Shown: positions 1-8,340 of the stretch, piece by piece | Position numbering within the stretch: position 1 is the stretch's first letter | Layout of the letters: the number at the start of each line of letters is the position of its first letter | DNA from: Terrimonas rubra | GTDB lineage: Bacteria; Bacteroidota; Bacteroidia; Chitinophagales; Chitinophagaceae | NCBI RefSeq assembly: GCF_042686025.1 | Contig: NZ_JBHUOZ010000003.1 | Span: forward strand, 1,240,001-1,304,000 | DNA length: 64,000 nucleotides | Direction of reading: 5' to 3' | Program-made: the position numbers and the translations under genes | The notes under the pieces: generated by a model | The model's database searches: none | Seen by the model: only the letters and a program-made list of their open reading frames with translations | What the model was told of the DNA's origin: nothing

Positions 1-441
1 CGCAACTTTTTAAATAACGATCTGGGTAAACTGTATAACCAGTCTTTCCCCAACTCTTATGTAGGGCTAAGCCTTAGCTGGTCCATCTTTCAGGGTGGTA
101 AACGGAAGCAGGGTATAAAAGCCGCTGAATGGCAGCTGGCCAAAACCGTGTACGACTTGGAGAATGTAAAAAACACCGTGAACTCACAGTATGCACAGGC
201 CCTGGCATCGTATAAAAGTAATTACAATACCTACGAGGCATTGAAAGAGAACGTACAGCTGGCCCAGGAAGTGTATGATGTAATTAACCTGCAATATCGT
301 GAAGGAATTAAAACTTACCTGGATGTGGTTACGGCAGAAACTGACCTGCGCAGTTCACAGATAAATTATTTCAATGCTTTATACCTGCTGCTGGCCAGTA
401 AGGTAGATGTGGAAAAAGCATTGGGTACTATTGTTTATTAA
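1..441 (+). CDS. TolC-family outer membrane efflux protein, C-terminal part
   Basis: The window opens inside this gene; frame 1 is open from base 1 to the TAA at 439-441. The visible 146 residues show the end of a TolC-type channel: a strand-like stretch with SWSIFQGGKRK, then long amphipathic helices with Leu and Ala heptads and the LQYREGIKTYLDVVTAETDL region typical of the last coiled-coil repeat. TolC-like proteins form the outer-membrane exit duct of tripartite pumps. The gene lies 19 bases before the likely adaptor start and upstream of an RND pump, so the three almost certainly form one operon in the order channel, adaptor, pump. The N-terminus and signal peptide are outside the window. 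Confidence 0.88.
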   Translation, partial: RNFLNNDLGKLYNQSFPNSYVGLSLSWSIFQGGKRKQGIKAAEWQLAKTVYDLENVKNTVNSQYAQALASYKSNYNTYEALKENVQLAQEVYDVINLQYREGIKTYLDVVTAETDLRSSQINYFNALYLLLASKVDVEKALGTIVY

Positions 442-460
442 AACATTACTAACGTTTAAG

Positions 461-1594
461 ATGAATTTATATATGCAAACAACAATGAAATATTCTTTAT
501 TGGCATCCGCAACAGTTTTGTTTTTAGCTGCCTGCGGCGACAAAAAAAATCAGCAACAGGGCCCGCCGCCGCCAACACCGGTAACGGTAATTGAGGTACA
601 GGCCAGTGATGCTGCGTATTATGATGAATACCCCGGTACCGTAGTGGCTTTGAACCAGACCGAACTGCGTCCGCAGGTAACCGGCTATATTACCGGTATA
701 TATTTTAAAGATGGTCAGAAAGTAGTAAAAGGGCAGAAGCTTTATTCTATTGACCAGCAGTTATATTCTGCCAATTACCAGCAGGCTTTGGCCAATGTAC
801 AGGTACAGGAAACCAACCTGTTAAAAGCCCAGCGTGATGTGGAGCGTTACAGGCAGTTAGACAAACAGGAAGCCATTGCCAAACAACAGGTTGATTATGC
901 AGAGTCGGCTTACGAAGCTGCGAAAAAACAGGTAGATGCGGCAAAAGCGGCTGCTAATGCCGTAAGGGCCAATGTGGGCTTTGCTACCATTTATGCCCCT
1001 TTCAGCGGTACCATTGGTATTTCCCAGGTGCGTACCGGAACATCGGTGGTTGCGGGGCAAACTATTTTAAATACCGTATCCAGCGATAATCCTGTAGCGG
1101 TTGATTTTGCCGTTGACCAGAGCGAGATCTACCGTTTTTCACAACTGCAGACTGCAGGTGGTAAAAAAGACTCTACTTTCTCTTTAGCCTTTGGTAAAGA
1201 GGTGTACCCCTTCTTTGGTTCGGTTAGTGCAATTGACCGTGCCGTAGATCCGCAAACAGGTACTATTAAAACACGTTTGAGTTTTCCTAACGAAAAAGCG
1301 GTTTTAAAACCAGGTATGAGTACTACCGTAAGGGTATTGAGCAATAGTAAAGAACCTTCCATTACCATTCCGTATAAAGCCGTTACCGAACAACTGGGTA
1401 CTTATTTTGCCTATGTACTGGGCGATAGCAGTAAAGTATCGCAACGCAAGCTGGTATTGGGCCGTACGGTTGGTGCCAATGTAATTGTTAAGGAAGGTTT
1501 ACAGGCCGGTGAAAAGATCGTGTTACAGGGCGTGCAGAGTTTACGCGAAGGAGCAAAAGTGAATGCCGCACCAGATACAACGTACAGGAAATAG
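461..1594 (+). CDS. RND efflux periplasmic adaptor (membrane fusion protein), lipoprotein
   Basis: Membrane fusion protein that links an inner-membrane RND pump to the TolC channel. In-frame ATGs lie at 461, 473 and 485; all give a lipoprotein signal ending in the lipobox LAAC, so the mature protein starts at that Cys and is membrane anchored. A Pro-rich linker follows, then a biotinyl-lipoyl-like half (TELRPQVTGYI), an alpha-hairpin rich in Gln, Ala and Lys at roughly residues 110-180, the second lipoyl half (ATIYAPFSGTIG), and the beta-barrel and membrane-proximal domains with DPQTGTIKTRL and LKPGMSTTVRV. Length is about 370-378 residues, normal for the AcrA family. The open frame extends upstream into the channel gene but without a signal there, so I chose 461. 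Substrate cannot be read from the sequence. Confidence 0.92.
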   Translation: MNLYMQTTMKYSLLASATVLFLAACGDKKNQQQGPPPPTPVTVIEVQASDAAYYDEYPGTVVALNQTELRPQVTGYITGIYFKDGQKVVKGQKLYSIDQQLYSANYQQALANVQVQETNLLKAQRDVERYRQLDKQEAIAKQQVDYAESAYEAAKKQVDAAKAAANAVRANVGFATIYAPFSGTIGISQVRTGTSVVAGQTILNTVSSDNPVAVDFAVDQSEIYRFSQLQTAGGKKDSTFSLAFGKEVYPFFGSVSAIDRAVDPQTGTIKTRLSFPNEKAVLKPGMSTTVRVLSNSKEPSITIPYKAVTEQLGTYFAYVLGDSSKVSQRKLVLGRTVGANVIVKEGLQAGEKIVLQGVQSLREGAKVNAAPDTTYRK

Positions 1595-1635
1595 TTCATG
1601 GTTCATTGTTAATGGTTCATGGGTTTATGGAATGG
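1592..1635. repeat. Short-word degenerate repeat in adaptor-pump spacer
   Basis: The spacer between adaptor and pump contains the word GGTTCAT three times in imperfect array (around 1599, 1613 and neighbouring). It is one of a set of short-word spacers in this window and, unlike the others, lies inside an operon. No hairpin with a T tract is seen, so transcription probably reads through. Confidence 0.5.
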
Positions 1636-1703
1636 AGACACCATGCTGGTGGCTCAACAGAAATAATGGTTTATAGACATAATTAACAACTAGCAACAAA
1701 GAC

Positions 1704-4700
1704 ATGATTGCAGAAACTTTTATAAAACGGCCGGTAACGGCCATGGTGGTATCGATAGTGATTGTGCTGGTAGGTATTATTTCATTGATAAATTTACCTA
1801 TTGCACAATACCCCGAAATCACCCCGCCAACCGTATCCATCAACGGTAACTTTACCGGCGCCGATGCGGAGACGGTTGAACAGACAACAACCACTGCTAT
1901 TGAAACGCAGGTGAACGGTACGCCGGGCATGACTTACATGACCAGTAACAGTACCAGCAGCGGACAAAGCAGTATTACATTAAACTTTGAGGTAGGTACC
2001 AATATTGATATTGCTACCTTGGATGTACAGAACAGGGCCAGTGTGGCTGAACCTACCTTACCCGATGCGGTAAAACGTTTGGGCTTAACTACCCGTAAGC
2101 GTAACCCCAGTATTATGGCGGTATTGGCTTTTTACTCCCCGAACGGTACACATGACGCTACTTTTATTGGTAACTATGTTAACCTGTATGTAAAGGATGC
2201 GGTATTGCGTGTAAAAGGGGTGGGTGATGTAATGACCCGTGCCGATGACTTTAGTATGCGTGTATGGCTGAACCCCGAGAAAATGGCGGCATTGGGTATA
2301 ACACCGGCCGAAGTGAATGCGGCTTTACAGGAGCAGAACTTACAGGTAGCTGGTGGTACCGTGGGTGGTAATCCACAACCCGGTGTACAGACTTTTGAAT
2401 ACAGCGTACTGACCAATAGCCGTTTAAATAAACAGGAGGATTTTGAGAACATTGTGGTACGTACCCGCCCTGCAGACGGAAGTATTGTTTACCTGAAAGA
2501 TATTGCCCGTTTACAATTAGGTAAGTTTGACTATGGTATCAATGCTTTTGCCATGGGTACCAATGGGGTAAGGGAAGCGGCTTTTATGCTGATCTACCAG
2601 GCGCCAGGTGCCAATGCCATGGATACTTACGAGAACCTGATGGCAGCGCTGGAAACAATGCGTCCTACTTTCCCCCCTGATATTGATTTTTCTATTCCTA
2701 ACGAAACCGTATCGGTGGTAAAAGCTTCTATTGATGAGGTAATGCATACACTGGTAGAGGCGTTAGTGCTGGTGGTACTGGTGGTATTCCTGTTCTTACA
2801 GAACTGGCGTGCTACCTTGATCCCGGTATTAGCCATCCCGGTTTCGCTGATCGGTACTTTTATATTCTTCGGTCCTTTGGGCTTTACCATTAATACACTT
2901 ACCTTATTTGCCTTTGTATTGGCCATTGGTATTGTGGTGGATGATGCGATTGTGGTGGTGGAAGCGGTACAGCATAATATTGACCATGAAAAAATGTCGC
3001 CCAAGAATGCTACCATTAAAGCCATGAAAGAAATTTCGGCGCCGGTAATTGCCATTGCCCTGATCCTGGCAGCGGTATTTATCCCGGTAGGCTTTATTCC
3101 CGGTATCGTGGGGCGGCTCTATCAGCAGTTCGCCATTACCATTGCGGTATCGGTGCTGATTTCGGCTTTTGTGGCTTTATCCCTGACACCGGCACTCTGT
3201 GTGCTTATGTTAAAGCCTACCAAATCGCCTACTGCTAAAAAGAACATACTCGATAAATTCTTTGCCTGGTTTAATAAAGGGTTTAATAAACTCACCATGG
3301 GTTATACCAAAGGTGTAGGTAAATGGGTAAGGGCAACGCCGTATGTACTGGTAATGTTGGTGGTGATGTTTGTGGGCCTTTTCTTCTTATTTAAAAACAA
3401 ACCTACCGGCTTTATTCCCCTGGAAGATGAAGGCCGTGTGATGGTAACTTATGAAATGCAGGAAGCCGCGTCTACCACCCGTAGTGTGGAGCTGCTGAAG
3501 AACCTGATTGAGCGTGTGGCTAAGATACCGGAGACAAGGGTAGTGGGTGGTTTGGCCGGATTGAACATTGTTACCTTCTCCAATAAATCCAATGCCGGTA
3601 CCATGTTTGTAAACTTACAGCCATGGGATAAACGTAAAGGTAAAGGCCAGCATGCGCAGGATATTATTAATAAAATACGTGCCGCTACGGCAGATATCAA
3701 GGAAGCAAGGATCGTGGTAATTGCACCGCCGGCCATCCCCGGCCTGGGTGCGGCCGCTGGTTTCACCTTCCAGTTACAGCAACGCGGAAGTACCGATAAT
3801 GCCTCGCAGTTTGAAGGGGTTGCCCGTGAATTTATCGGCCGCCTGAACCAGCGCCCTGAAATTGGTATGGCTTATACCTTCTTTAGTTCGCGTACACCAA
3901 GTTATAAGGTAGATGTGGACAGGGAGCAGGCCAAAAAATTAGGCGTGTCGGTTGCGGAAGTGTATACTACCATGTCCAACTTCTTAGGCAGTAGTTATGT
4001 AAACGACTTTAACTTATACGGGCGTAACTTCCGTGTAATGTCGCAGGCCGATAGCAGCTACCGTAGTTCGCTGGAAGGCATGCAGAAGTTTTATGTACGC
4101 AACAGCCAGGGTAATATGATACCGCTGGGCTCGTTAATTACCACCAAGGTAATTGAAGCGCCAGCTGTATTATCACACTTTAATATTTACCGTAACATCG
4201 AGATCAACGGTACACCTAAAGATGGTTACAGTAGCGGCCAGGCCATACAGGCTTTACAGGAAGAGGCGGCAAAACTGCCTGCCGGTTATGGTTACGAGTT
4301 CAGTGGTATGAGCCGTGAGGAGATACTGGCCGGTAATCAGCAAACCACGGTATTCATGATCTCCATTGTGTTTGTATTCCTGTTCCTGGCAGCATTATAC
4401 GAAAGCTGGAGTGTTCCGTTCTCCGTACTGTTTGCGGTGCCTATCGGGGCCCTGGGCTCAATTCTTACGCTTACCTTTATACCGGCGCTCACCAATAATA
4501 TCTATGCACAAATTGGTCTGATCACCCTGATTGGTCTGGCTGCCAAAAACGCCATCCTGATCGTGGAATTTGCCAAGGAAAGGGTAGATAAGGGCATTGA
4601 CGTGGTACATGCTACTTTACAGGCGGTACGTTTACGTTTACGTCCTATTGTAATGACCTCGCTGGCCTTTATCCTGGGTGTACTGCCACTGGCTTTTGCT

Positions 4701-4904
4701 AACGGTGCTGCGGCCGAAAGCCGTAAAACCATTGGCTGGACCGTGTTTGGTGGTATGATCTCGGCAACCACCCTGGCCATATTTGTGGTGCCTGTATTGT
4801 TTGTGTTAATTACCAAGCTGAGCTATGGTAAAAAACTGAAAAAACTACAGGAAGAGCATAAACTGGAGGAGGACATTGATAAAAAAGCGATGGACCTGGG
4901 TTAG
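1704..4904 (+). CDS. RND multidrug efflux pump, HAE1 (AcrB-like) family
   Basis: Inner-membrane proton/drug antiporter of 1066 residues, the usual length for AcrB-type pumps. The N-terminus MIAETFIKRPVTAMVV is the typical first transmembrane helix. The proton-relay pair Asp413-Asp414 lies in the TM4 motif IGIVVDDAIVVVE. The fourth-helix Lys region is in the second half (IGLAAKNAILIVEFAKE). Two large periplasmic loops (about residues 35-335 and 560-870) form the porter and docking domains, and a duplicated set of 6+6 helices is visible. It follows the channel and adaptor genes and ends in a strong terminator, so the operon stops here. It is a family-level call; drug or solvent substrate is unknown. 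Confidence 0.95.
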   Translation: MIAETFIKRPVTAMVVSIVIVLVGIISLINLPIAQYPEITPPTVSINGNFTGADAETVEQTTTTAIETQVNGTPGMTYMTSNSTSSGQSSITLNFEVGTNIDIATLDVQNRASVAEPTLPDAVKRLGLTTRKRNPSIMAVLAFYSPNGTHDATFIGNYVNLYVKDAVLRVKGVGDVMTRADDFSMRVWLNPEKMAALGITPAEVNAALQEQNLQVAGGTVGGNPQPGVQTFEYSVLTNSRLNKQEDFENIVVRTRPADGSIVYLKDIARLQLGKFDYGINAFAMGTNGVREAAFMLIYQAPGANAMDTYENLMAALETMRPTFPPDIDFSIPNETVSVVKASIDEVMHTLVEALVLVVLVVFLFLQNWRATLIPVLAIPVSLIGTFIFFGPLGFTINTLTLFAFVLAIGIVVDDAIVVVEAVQHNIDHEKMSPKNATIKAMKEISAPVIAIALILAAVFIPVGFIPGIVGRLYQQFAITIAVSVLISAFVALSLTPALCVLMLKPTKSPTAKKNILDKFFAWFNKGFNKLTMGYTKGVGKWVRATPYVLVMLVVMFVGLFFLFKNKPTGFIPLEDEGRVMVTYEMQEAASTTRSVELLKNLIERVAKIPETRVVGGLAGLNIVTFSNKSNAGTMFVNLQPWDKRKGKGQHAQDIINKIRAATADIKEARIVVIAPPAIPGLGAAAGFTFQLQQRGSTDNASQFEGVAREFIGRLNQRPEIGMAYTFFSSRTPSYKVDVDREQAKKLGVSVAEVYTTMSNFLGSSYVNDFNLYGRNFRVMSQADSSYRSSLEGMQKFYVRNSQGNMIPLGSLITTKVIEAPAVLSHFNIYRNIEINGTPKDGYSSGQAIQALQEEAAKLPAGYGYEFSGMSREEILAGNQQTTVFMISIVFVFLFLAALYESWSVPFSVLFAVPIGALGSILTLTFIPALTNNIYAQIGLITLIGLAAKNAILIVEFAKERVDKGIDVVHATLQAVRLRLRPIVMTSLAFILGVLPLAFANGAAAESRKTIGWTVFGGMISATTLAIFVVPVLFVLITKLSYGKKLKKLQEEHKLEEDIDKKAMDLG

Positions 4905-4925
4905 TATAATTAAAACTTACATATT

Positions 4926-4963
4926 AATGGCATTGTGTACTTGTATACAATGCCATTTTTTTT
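4926..4963 (+). terminator. Rho-independent terminator of the efflux operon
   Basis: Inverted repeat AATGGCATTGT / ACAATGCCATT followed by a run of T residues, 22 bases after the pump stop codon. Confidence 0.85.
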
Positions 4964-4965
4964 AT

Positions 4966-5090
4966 GGGGCTGTCGGCAGCAGTACTACTATCAGCCTATA
5001 TGCGGCTGTACGCTTGTAGTGGCCGGCAACGCTGCCATAGCCGCCACACCCGGCCAGCTACCGCTGCCATCCGCCAGCCTTTGGGCAGGG
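4966..5090 (+). repeat. GC-rich dispersed intergenic repeat, copy 1
   Basis: About 125 bases, GC-rich against AT-rich surroundings, beginning GGGGCTGTC and ending CAGCCTTTGGGC. The same ends and a shared inner block (CAGCTACNGCTGCCA) occur in copy 2 at 22928-23048, and parts recur inverted at 33692-33766. No open frame is credible. The rest of the 4905-5376 spacer holds the pump terminator, short-word repeats (about 5098-5135 and 5215-5275, the latter built on GACTTCC) and a candidate trxB promoter. Confidence 0.6.
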
Positions 5091-5310
5091 GAATAATTAA
5101 ATATGATAATTAAAAAGTAAAAATTAAAAAGGGAAAAGCAGCTTCGGCAACAACACGGCACGGTACTTATACAGCGGCTATCAGTATAAAAAACCTTTTT
5201 ACTTTTGCCTTTTAAATTTTTACTTCCCAACTTCCGGCCTCTCTGACTTCCCGACTTTCTGACTTCCTCCATTTATACACATTTTTACCGCCAAACTGTA
5301 TACAAAGCCA

Positions 5311-5342
5311 TTTGGCATTTCGGGCAAATAAACTTTCTTTTG
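5311..5342 (+). promoter_or_regulatory. Candidate Bacteroidota-type promoter for trxB
   Basis: TTTG at 5311-5314 (-33 element), 20 bases, then TTCTTTTG at 5335-5342, a one-base variant of the -7 consensus TAnnTTTG. The ATG follows 34 bases later. Confidence 0.4.
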
Positions 5343-5376
5343 CAATTATTGTTTTTATAGTGTACAATTTAAAATT

Positions 5377-6321
5377 ATGTCAGTAGTCGTATCAGAAAAA
5401 ACAGATGTATTGATTATCGGTAGCGGACCTGCCGGTTATACAGCCGCTATATATGCATCCCGTGCTAACCTTAACCCCATTTTGTACCAGGGTATACAAC
5501 CCGGTGGCCAGTTAACCATTACCACCGAGGTGGAGAACTATCCCGGTTATGCGGATGGTGTACAGGGGCCCGAGATGATGGTGGATTTTGAAAAACAGGC
5601 TAAAAGAATGGGAGCCGATATCCGTTTTGGTTTAGCGACAAAAGTTGACCTGAGCAGCAAGCCTTATAAAGTACAGATCGATGATGATAAATGGATCGAA
5701 ACCCAATCCATCATCATTGCAACCGGTGCATCTGCCAAATGGCTGGGCCTGCCCAGCGAAGAACGCTTGAACGGCTTTGGTGTAAGCGCCTGCGCCGTGT
5801 GCGACGGTTTCTTTTTCCGCGGTAAAGAGGTGGCCATTGTAGGCGCCGGTGATACAGCGGCTGAAGAGGCTTTGTATTTAAGTAAATTATGTACCACCGT
5901 GCATATGTTCATACGCAAAGATGCCATGCGTGCCAGCAAAGTAATGCAGGACAGGGTATTGGCTACACCCAATATTAAAGTGTACTGGAATACTGAAACG
6001 GATGAGATACTGGGAGATAAAACCGTAAGCGGTGTACGTATCAGGAACAACCAGACAAATGCGGTAACGGAAATTGCCATCAATGGTTTTTTTGTGGCTA
6101 TTGGTCACCAGCCTAATTCCGATATATTTAAAGGATTGCTGGATATGGACGAGGCCGGTTATATTTTAACTACCCCGGGCACATCCAAAACAAATGTAGA
6201 GGGTGTTTTTGCTGCCGGTGATGTGCAGGATAAAATTTACCGCCAGGCGGTTACCGCTGCAGGAAGTGGCTGTATGGCTGCCCTGGATGCAGAACGTTAT
6301 TTAAGTGCTTTAGGACATTAA
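5377..6321 (+). CDS. trxB: Thioredoxin-disulfide reductase
   Basis: Flavoenzyme of 314 residues that passes electrons from NADPH through FAD and a redox disulfide to thioredoxin in the cytoplasm. The FAD-binding motif GSGPAGYTAA is at residues 15-24, the active-site CAVC (Cys139 and Cys142) sits in the NADPH domain, the NADPH motif GAGDTAAEEA at about 156-165, and the C-terminal FAD motif AAGDVQD near residue 282. Length and motif order match low-molecular-weight TrxB. It stands alone between a terminator-bearing spacer and its own terminator, so it is probably monocistronic. The CxxC argues against related ferredoxin-NADP reductases, which lack it. Confidence 0.96.
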   Translation: MSVVVSEKTDVLIIGSGPAGYTAAIYASRANLNPILYQGIQPGGQLTITTEVENYPGYADGVQGPEMMVDFEKQAKRMGADIRFGLATKVDLSSKPYKVQIDDDKWIETQSIIIATGASAKWLGLPSEERLNGFGVSACAVCDGFFFRGKEVAIVGAGDTAAEEALYLSKLCTTVHMFIRKDAMRASKVMQDRVLATPNIKVYWNTETDEILGDKTVSGVRIRNNQTNAVTEIAINGFFVAIGHQPNSDIFKGLLDMDEAGYILTTPGTSKTNVEGVFAAGDVQDKIYRQAVTAAGSGCMAALDAERYLSALGH

Positions 6322-6348
6322 TAAAACCCGGTTACCGGGATAATATAC

Positions 6349-6384
6349 TACCGCCATTCAACAACAGGATGGCGGTACTTTTTT
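6349..6384 (+). terminator. Terminator after trxB
   Basis: Stem TACCGCCAT / ATGGCGGTA (9 bp) with an 11-base loop followed by C and six T residues. A smaller hairpin, CCCGG-TTA-CCGGG, lies just upstream. Confidence 0.85.
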
Positions 6385-6454
6385 GTCCTGATCTTTATCA
6401 GGCTCTATGTATAAGAGTTTTGCTACATTCGCGGCAATTTAAAACGGTTAACGA

Positions 6455-7039
6455 ATGAAACTGGATGAGCTGTTAAAAGAACGAAGTGGTAATGCCTGCG
6501 AATTATGCGGTGCGGTAAATGATCTCAAAGTGTATGAAGTGGCTTTTGCGCCCGGTAACGCGGAAGAAAGCAGCATTTATATCTGTCCGAAATGCCAGAC
6601 CCAGATCGATAAAAAAGATGTGCTGGACAATAAACACTGGGAATTGCTGTCCACCACTATGTGGAGCGAAGTACCGGCCATACAGGTAGTATCCTGGCGT
6701 ATGTTAAACCGCTTAAGGAACGAAAGCTGGGCTGCCGATAACCTGGATATGATGTACCTGGCCGACGACCTCTTAAACTGGGCAAAAGCTTCCGGCGATC
6801 ATGAAAGCGATGGCAGCGTGGAATTACACCGCGATGTGAACGGTGCTTTATTACAGGATGGCGATACGGTGGTACTTACCAAATCGCTGGACGTAAAAGG
6901 TTCAACCCTGAATGCAAAAATGGGAACCGTGGTTAAAAACATCAGGGTAGTGGCGGATAATACGGAGCAGATCGAGGGAAAGATAGAGGGGCAGCTGATC
7001 GTGATACTGACCAAATACGTGCGTAAACAAAACGCATAG
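6455..7039 (+). CDS. PhnA-domain (YjdM-like) zinc-ribbon protein
   Basis: 194 residues. The N-terminal third is a zinc ribbon with Cys15-x2-Cys18 and Cys44-x2-Cys47. The C-terminal part (about residues 125-192), starting HRDVNGALLQDGDTVVL and including VKGSTLNAKMGTVVKNI, is the PhnA/YjdM SH3-like domain. Despite the name, this family is not the phosphonoacetate hydrolase, and there are no other phosphonate genes here, so a role in phosphonate use should not be assumed. The middle segment (about 60-120) is longer than in the E. coli YjdM protein and includes a Trp-rich stretch. The gene stands alone. Molecular function unknown. Confidence 0.85.
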   Translation: MKLDELLKERSGNACELCGAVNDLKVYEVAFAPGNAEESSIYICPKCQTQIDKKDVLDNKHWELLSTTMWSEVPAIQVVSWRMLNRLRNESWAADNLDMMYLADDLLNWAKASGDHESDGSVELHRDVNGALLQDGDTVVLTKSLDVKGSTLNAKMGTVVKNIRVVADNTEQIEGKIEGQLIVILTKYVRKQNA

Positions 7040-7123
7040 ATGATAAAATATTAGTTATACTAAGGTGTTTTACTATTTTATAAATATGGGCTGCATATTA
7101 TCTTGCGGCCATATTTATTTACT

Positions 7124-7252
7124 ATGAAAGCTATAAAATTGATTGTTGGACTGGCCTTAGTTGTTTTGCTGTTACAAGCCTGTAGCAGAAGTATGACACC
7201 TTATGAAGCGGCAAATAATCCCCGTGGTAAAAAATGCAGGAACATAAGATAA
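7124..7252 (+). CDS. Small lipoprotein, 42 residues
   Basis: ATG at 7124, TAA at 7250-7252. The product begins MKAIKLIVGLALVVLLLQAC, a textbook lipoprotein signal with lipobox LQAC, so the mature peptide would be only about 23 residues: CSRSMTPYEAANNPRGKKC and a short basic tail. The basic GKKCRNIR end and second Cys are notable. It is followed 15 bases later by a strong bidirectional terminator, which supports a real transcription unit. I do not know a function; I have seen similar short lipoproteins in Bacteroidota, but that is recollection, not a search. Confidence 0.7.
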   Translation: MKAIKLIVGLALVVLLLQACSRSMTPYEAANNPRGKKCRNIR

Positions 7253-7267
7253 CTTGCTCCTTAACGT

Positions 7268-7297
7268 AAATAGAGACATACCAAATGTCTCTATTTT
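7268..7297. terminator. Bidirectional terminator between the small lipoprotein and the YpdA-like gene
   Basis: Perfect 12-bp stem AAATAGAGACAT / ATGTCTCTATTT with a 5-base loop, flanked by A on the left and T on the right, so it can end transcripts from both sides. The TAG stop of the minus-strand gene lies inside the stem. Confidence 0.85.
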
Positions 7298-8262
7298 GTT
7301 TTAATATGTTGTATGATCTTTACTGCATGTTCCCTTGAGTTTTCAATAAACAGCCGGTGCGTATTCATACCACCACAAATAACACCCGCCAGGTAAATGC
7401 CCGGTACATTGGACTCATGACTGTCCTCATCAATAAAAGGTGTACGAATGGCATCATCGCTTAACAGGATGCCGATCTTTTCCAGGAACTGTAAGTTGGG
7501 CTGATAACCGGTGGTAGCTATTACCGCATCATTTTGAATGGTAATCACGCCATCCGGGGTTTGTATACTTACTTCAGTGTCGGTTATTTTTTGTATGGTA
7601 CTGTTATAATACGCTGTAATGGAGCCCTCTTCAATACGGTTAATAATATCGGGGCGTATCCAGTATTTTACCCGCTGACCAATTTCATTACCCCTGATGA
7701 CCATGGTAACCCTGGCCCCTTTACGCCAGGTTTCCAGGGCAGCATCTACTGCCGAGTTCTGCGCACCCACCACTACCACATTACGAAAAGCATAAAAATG
7801 CGGGTCTTTATAATAATGGGTTACTTTAGGCAAATCTTCGCCCGGTACCTGCAGTAAATAGGGTATATCATAAAAGCCGGTTGCTACAATAATATTATCG
7901 GCCGTATATAGCTCCTTGCTGCTGGTAACAGAAAATATTCCGGCTTCTTTGGTAATATTCTTTACCTCTTCAAATAATTGAATATTCAATTCAAAGGCAG
8001 TGGCCGCACGCCGGTAATATTCCAGCGATTCACTGCGGGTAGGTTTAGGGTTATTGCTGACAAATGGAATATTCCCGATCTCCAACCTTTCCGAAGTGGA
8101 AAAAAAGGTCATGTTAACTGGATAATGATACAGGGAGTTCACCAGGCAACCTTTTTCCAGTATAACATACGCTATGCCGGCTTTTTTTGCTTCTATAGCA
8201 CAGGCCAGGCCAATAGGACCGGCACCAATAATGATCAGCGGAAAATGGGTTGCTTGCTTCAT
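7291..8262 (-). CDS. YpdA-type flavin disulfide reductase (bacillithiol disulfide reductase family)
   Basis: 323 residues with an N-terminal FAD Rossmann motif IIGAGPIGLACAIEA (about residues 11-25) and an internal NADPH motif VVVGAQNSAVDAALE (about 163-177), plus the C-terminal IYLAGVICGG typical of the family. The Tyr/Phe-rich segment NSLYHYPVNMTFFSTSE is characteristic of YpdA. It has no CxxC between the Rossmann motifs, unlike thioredoxin reductase. In Firmicutes YpdA (Bdr) reduces bacillithiol disulfide with NADPH; here that substrate is inferred from family membership only, and no bsh genes are in the window. Likely cytoplasmic and monocistronic. Confidence 0.85.
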   Translation of the reverse strand: MKQATHFPLIIIGAGPIGLACAIEAKKAGIAYVILEKGCLVNSLYHYPVNMTFFSTSERLEIGNIPFVSNNPKPTRSESLEYYRRAATAFELNIQLFEEVKNITKEAGIFSVTSSKELYTADNIIVATGFYDIPYLLQVPGEDLPKVTHYYKDPHFYAFRNVVVVGAQNSAVDAALETWRKGARVTMVIRGNEIGQRVKYWIRPDIINRIEEGSITAYYNSTIQKITDTEVSIQTPDGVITIQNDAVIATTGYQPNLQFLEKIGILLSDDAIRTPFIDEDSHESNVPGIYLAGVICGGMNTHRLFIENSREHAVKIIQHIKTK

Positions 8263-8340
8263 TTGTCAAAAATAGTATTCACTGTTCATAACAGGTAAAG
8301 GCAGGCAATAGTTGTAAACAATCGTGCTAAAGGGTAAACA

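Noticed and set aside
6455..7039. Phosphonate metabolism role for the PhnA-domain protein
   Set aside because: The family name is historical and no other phosphonate genes are present.
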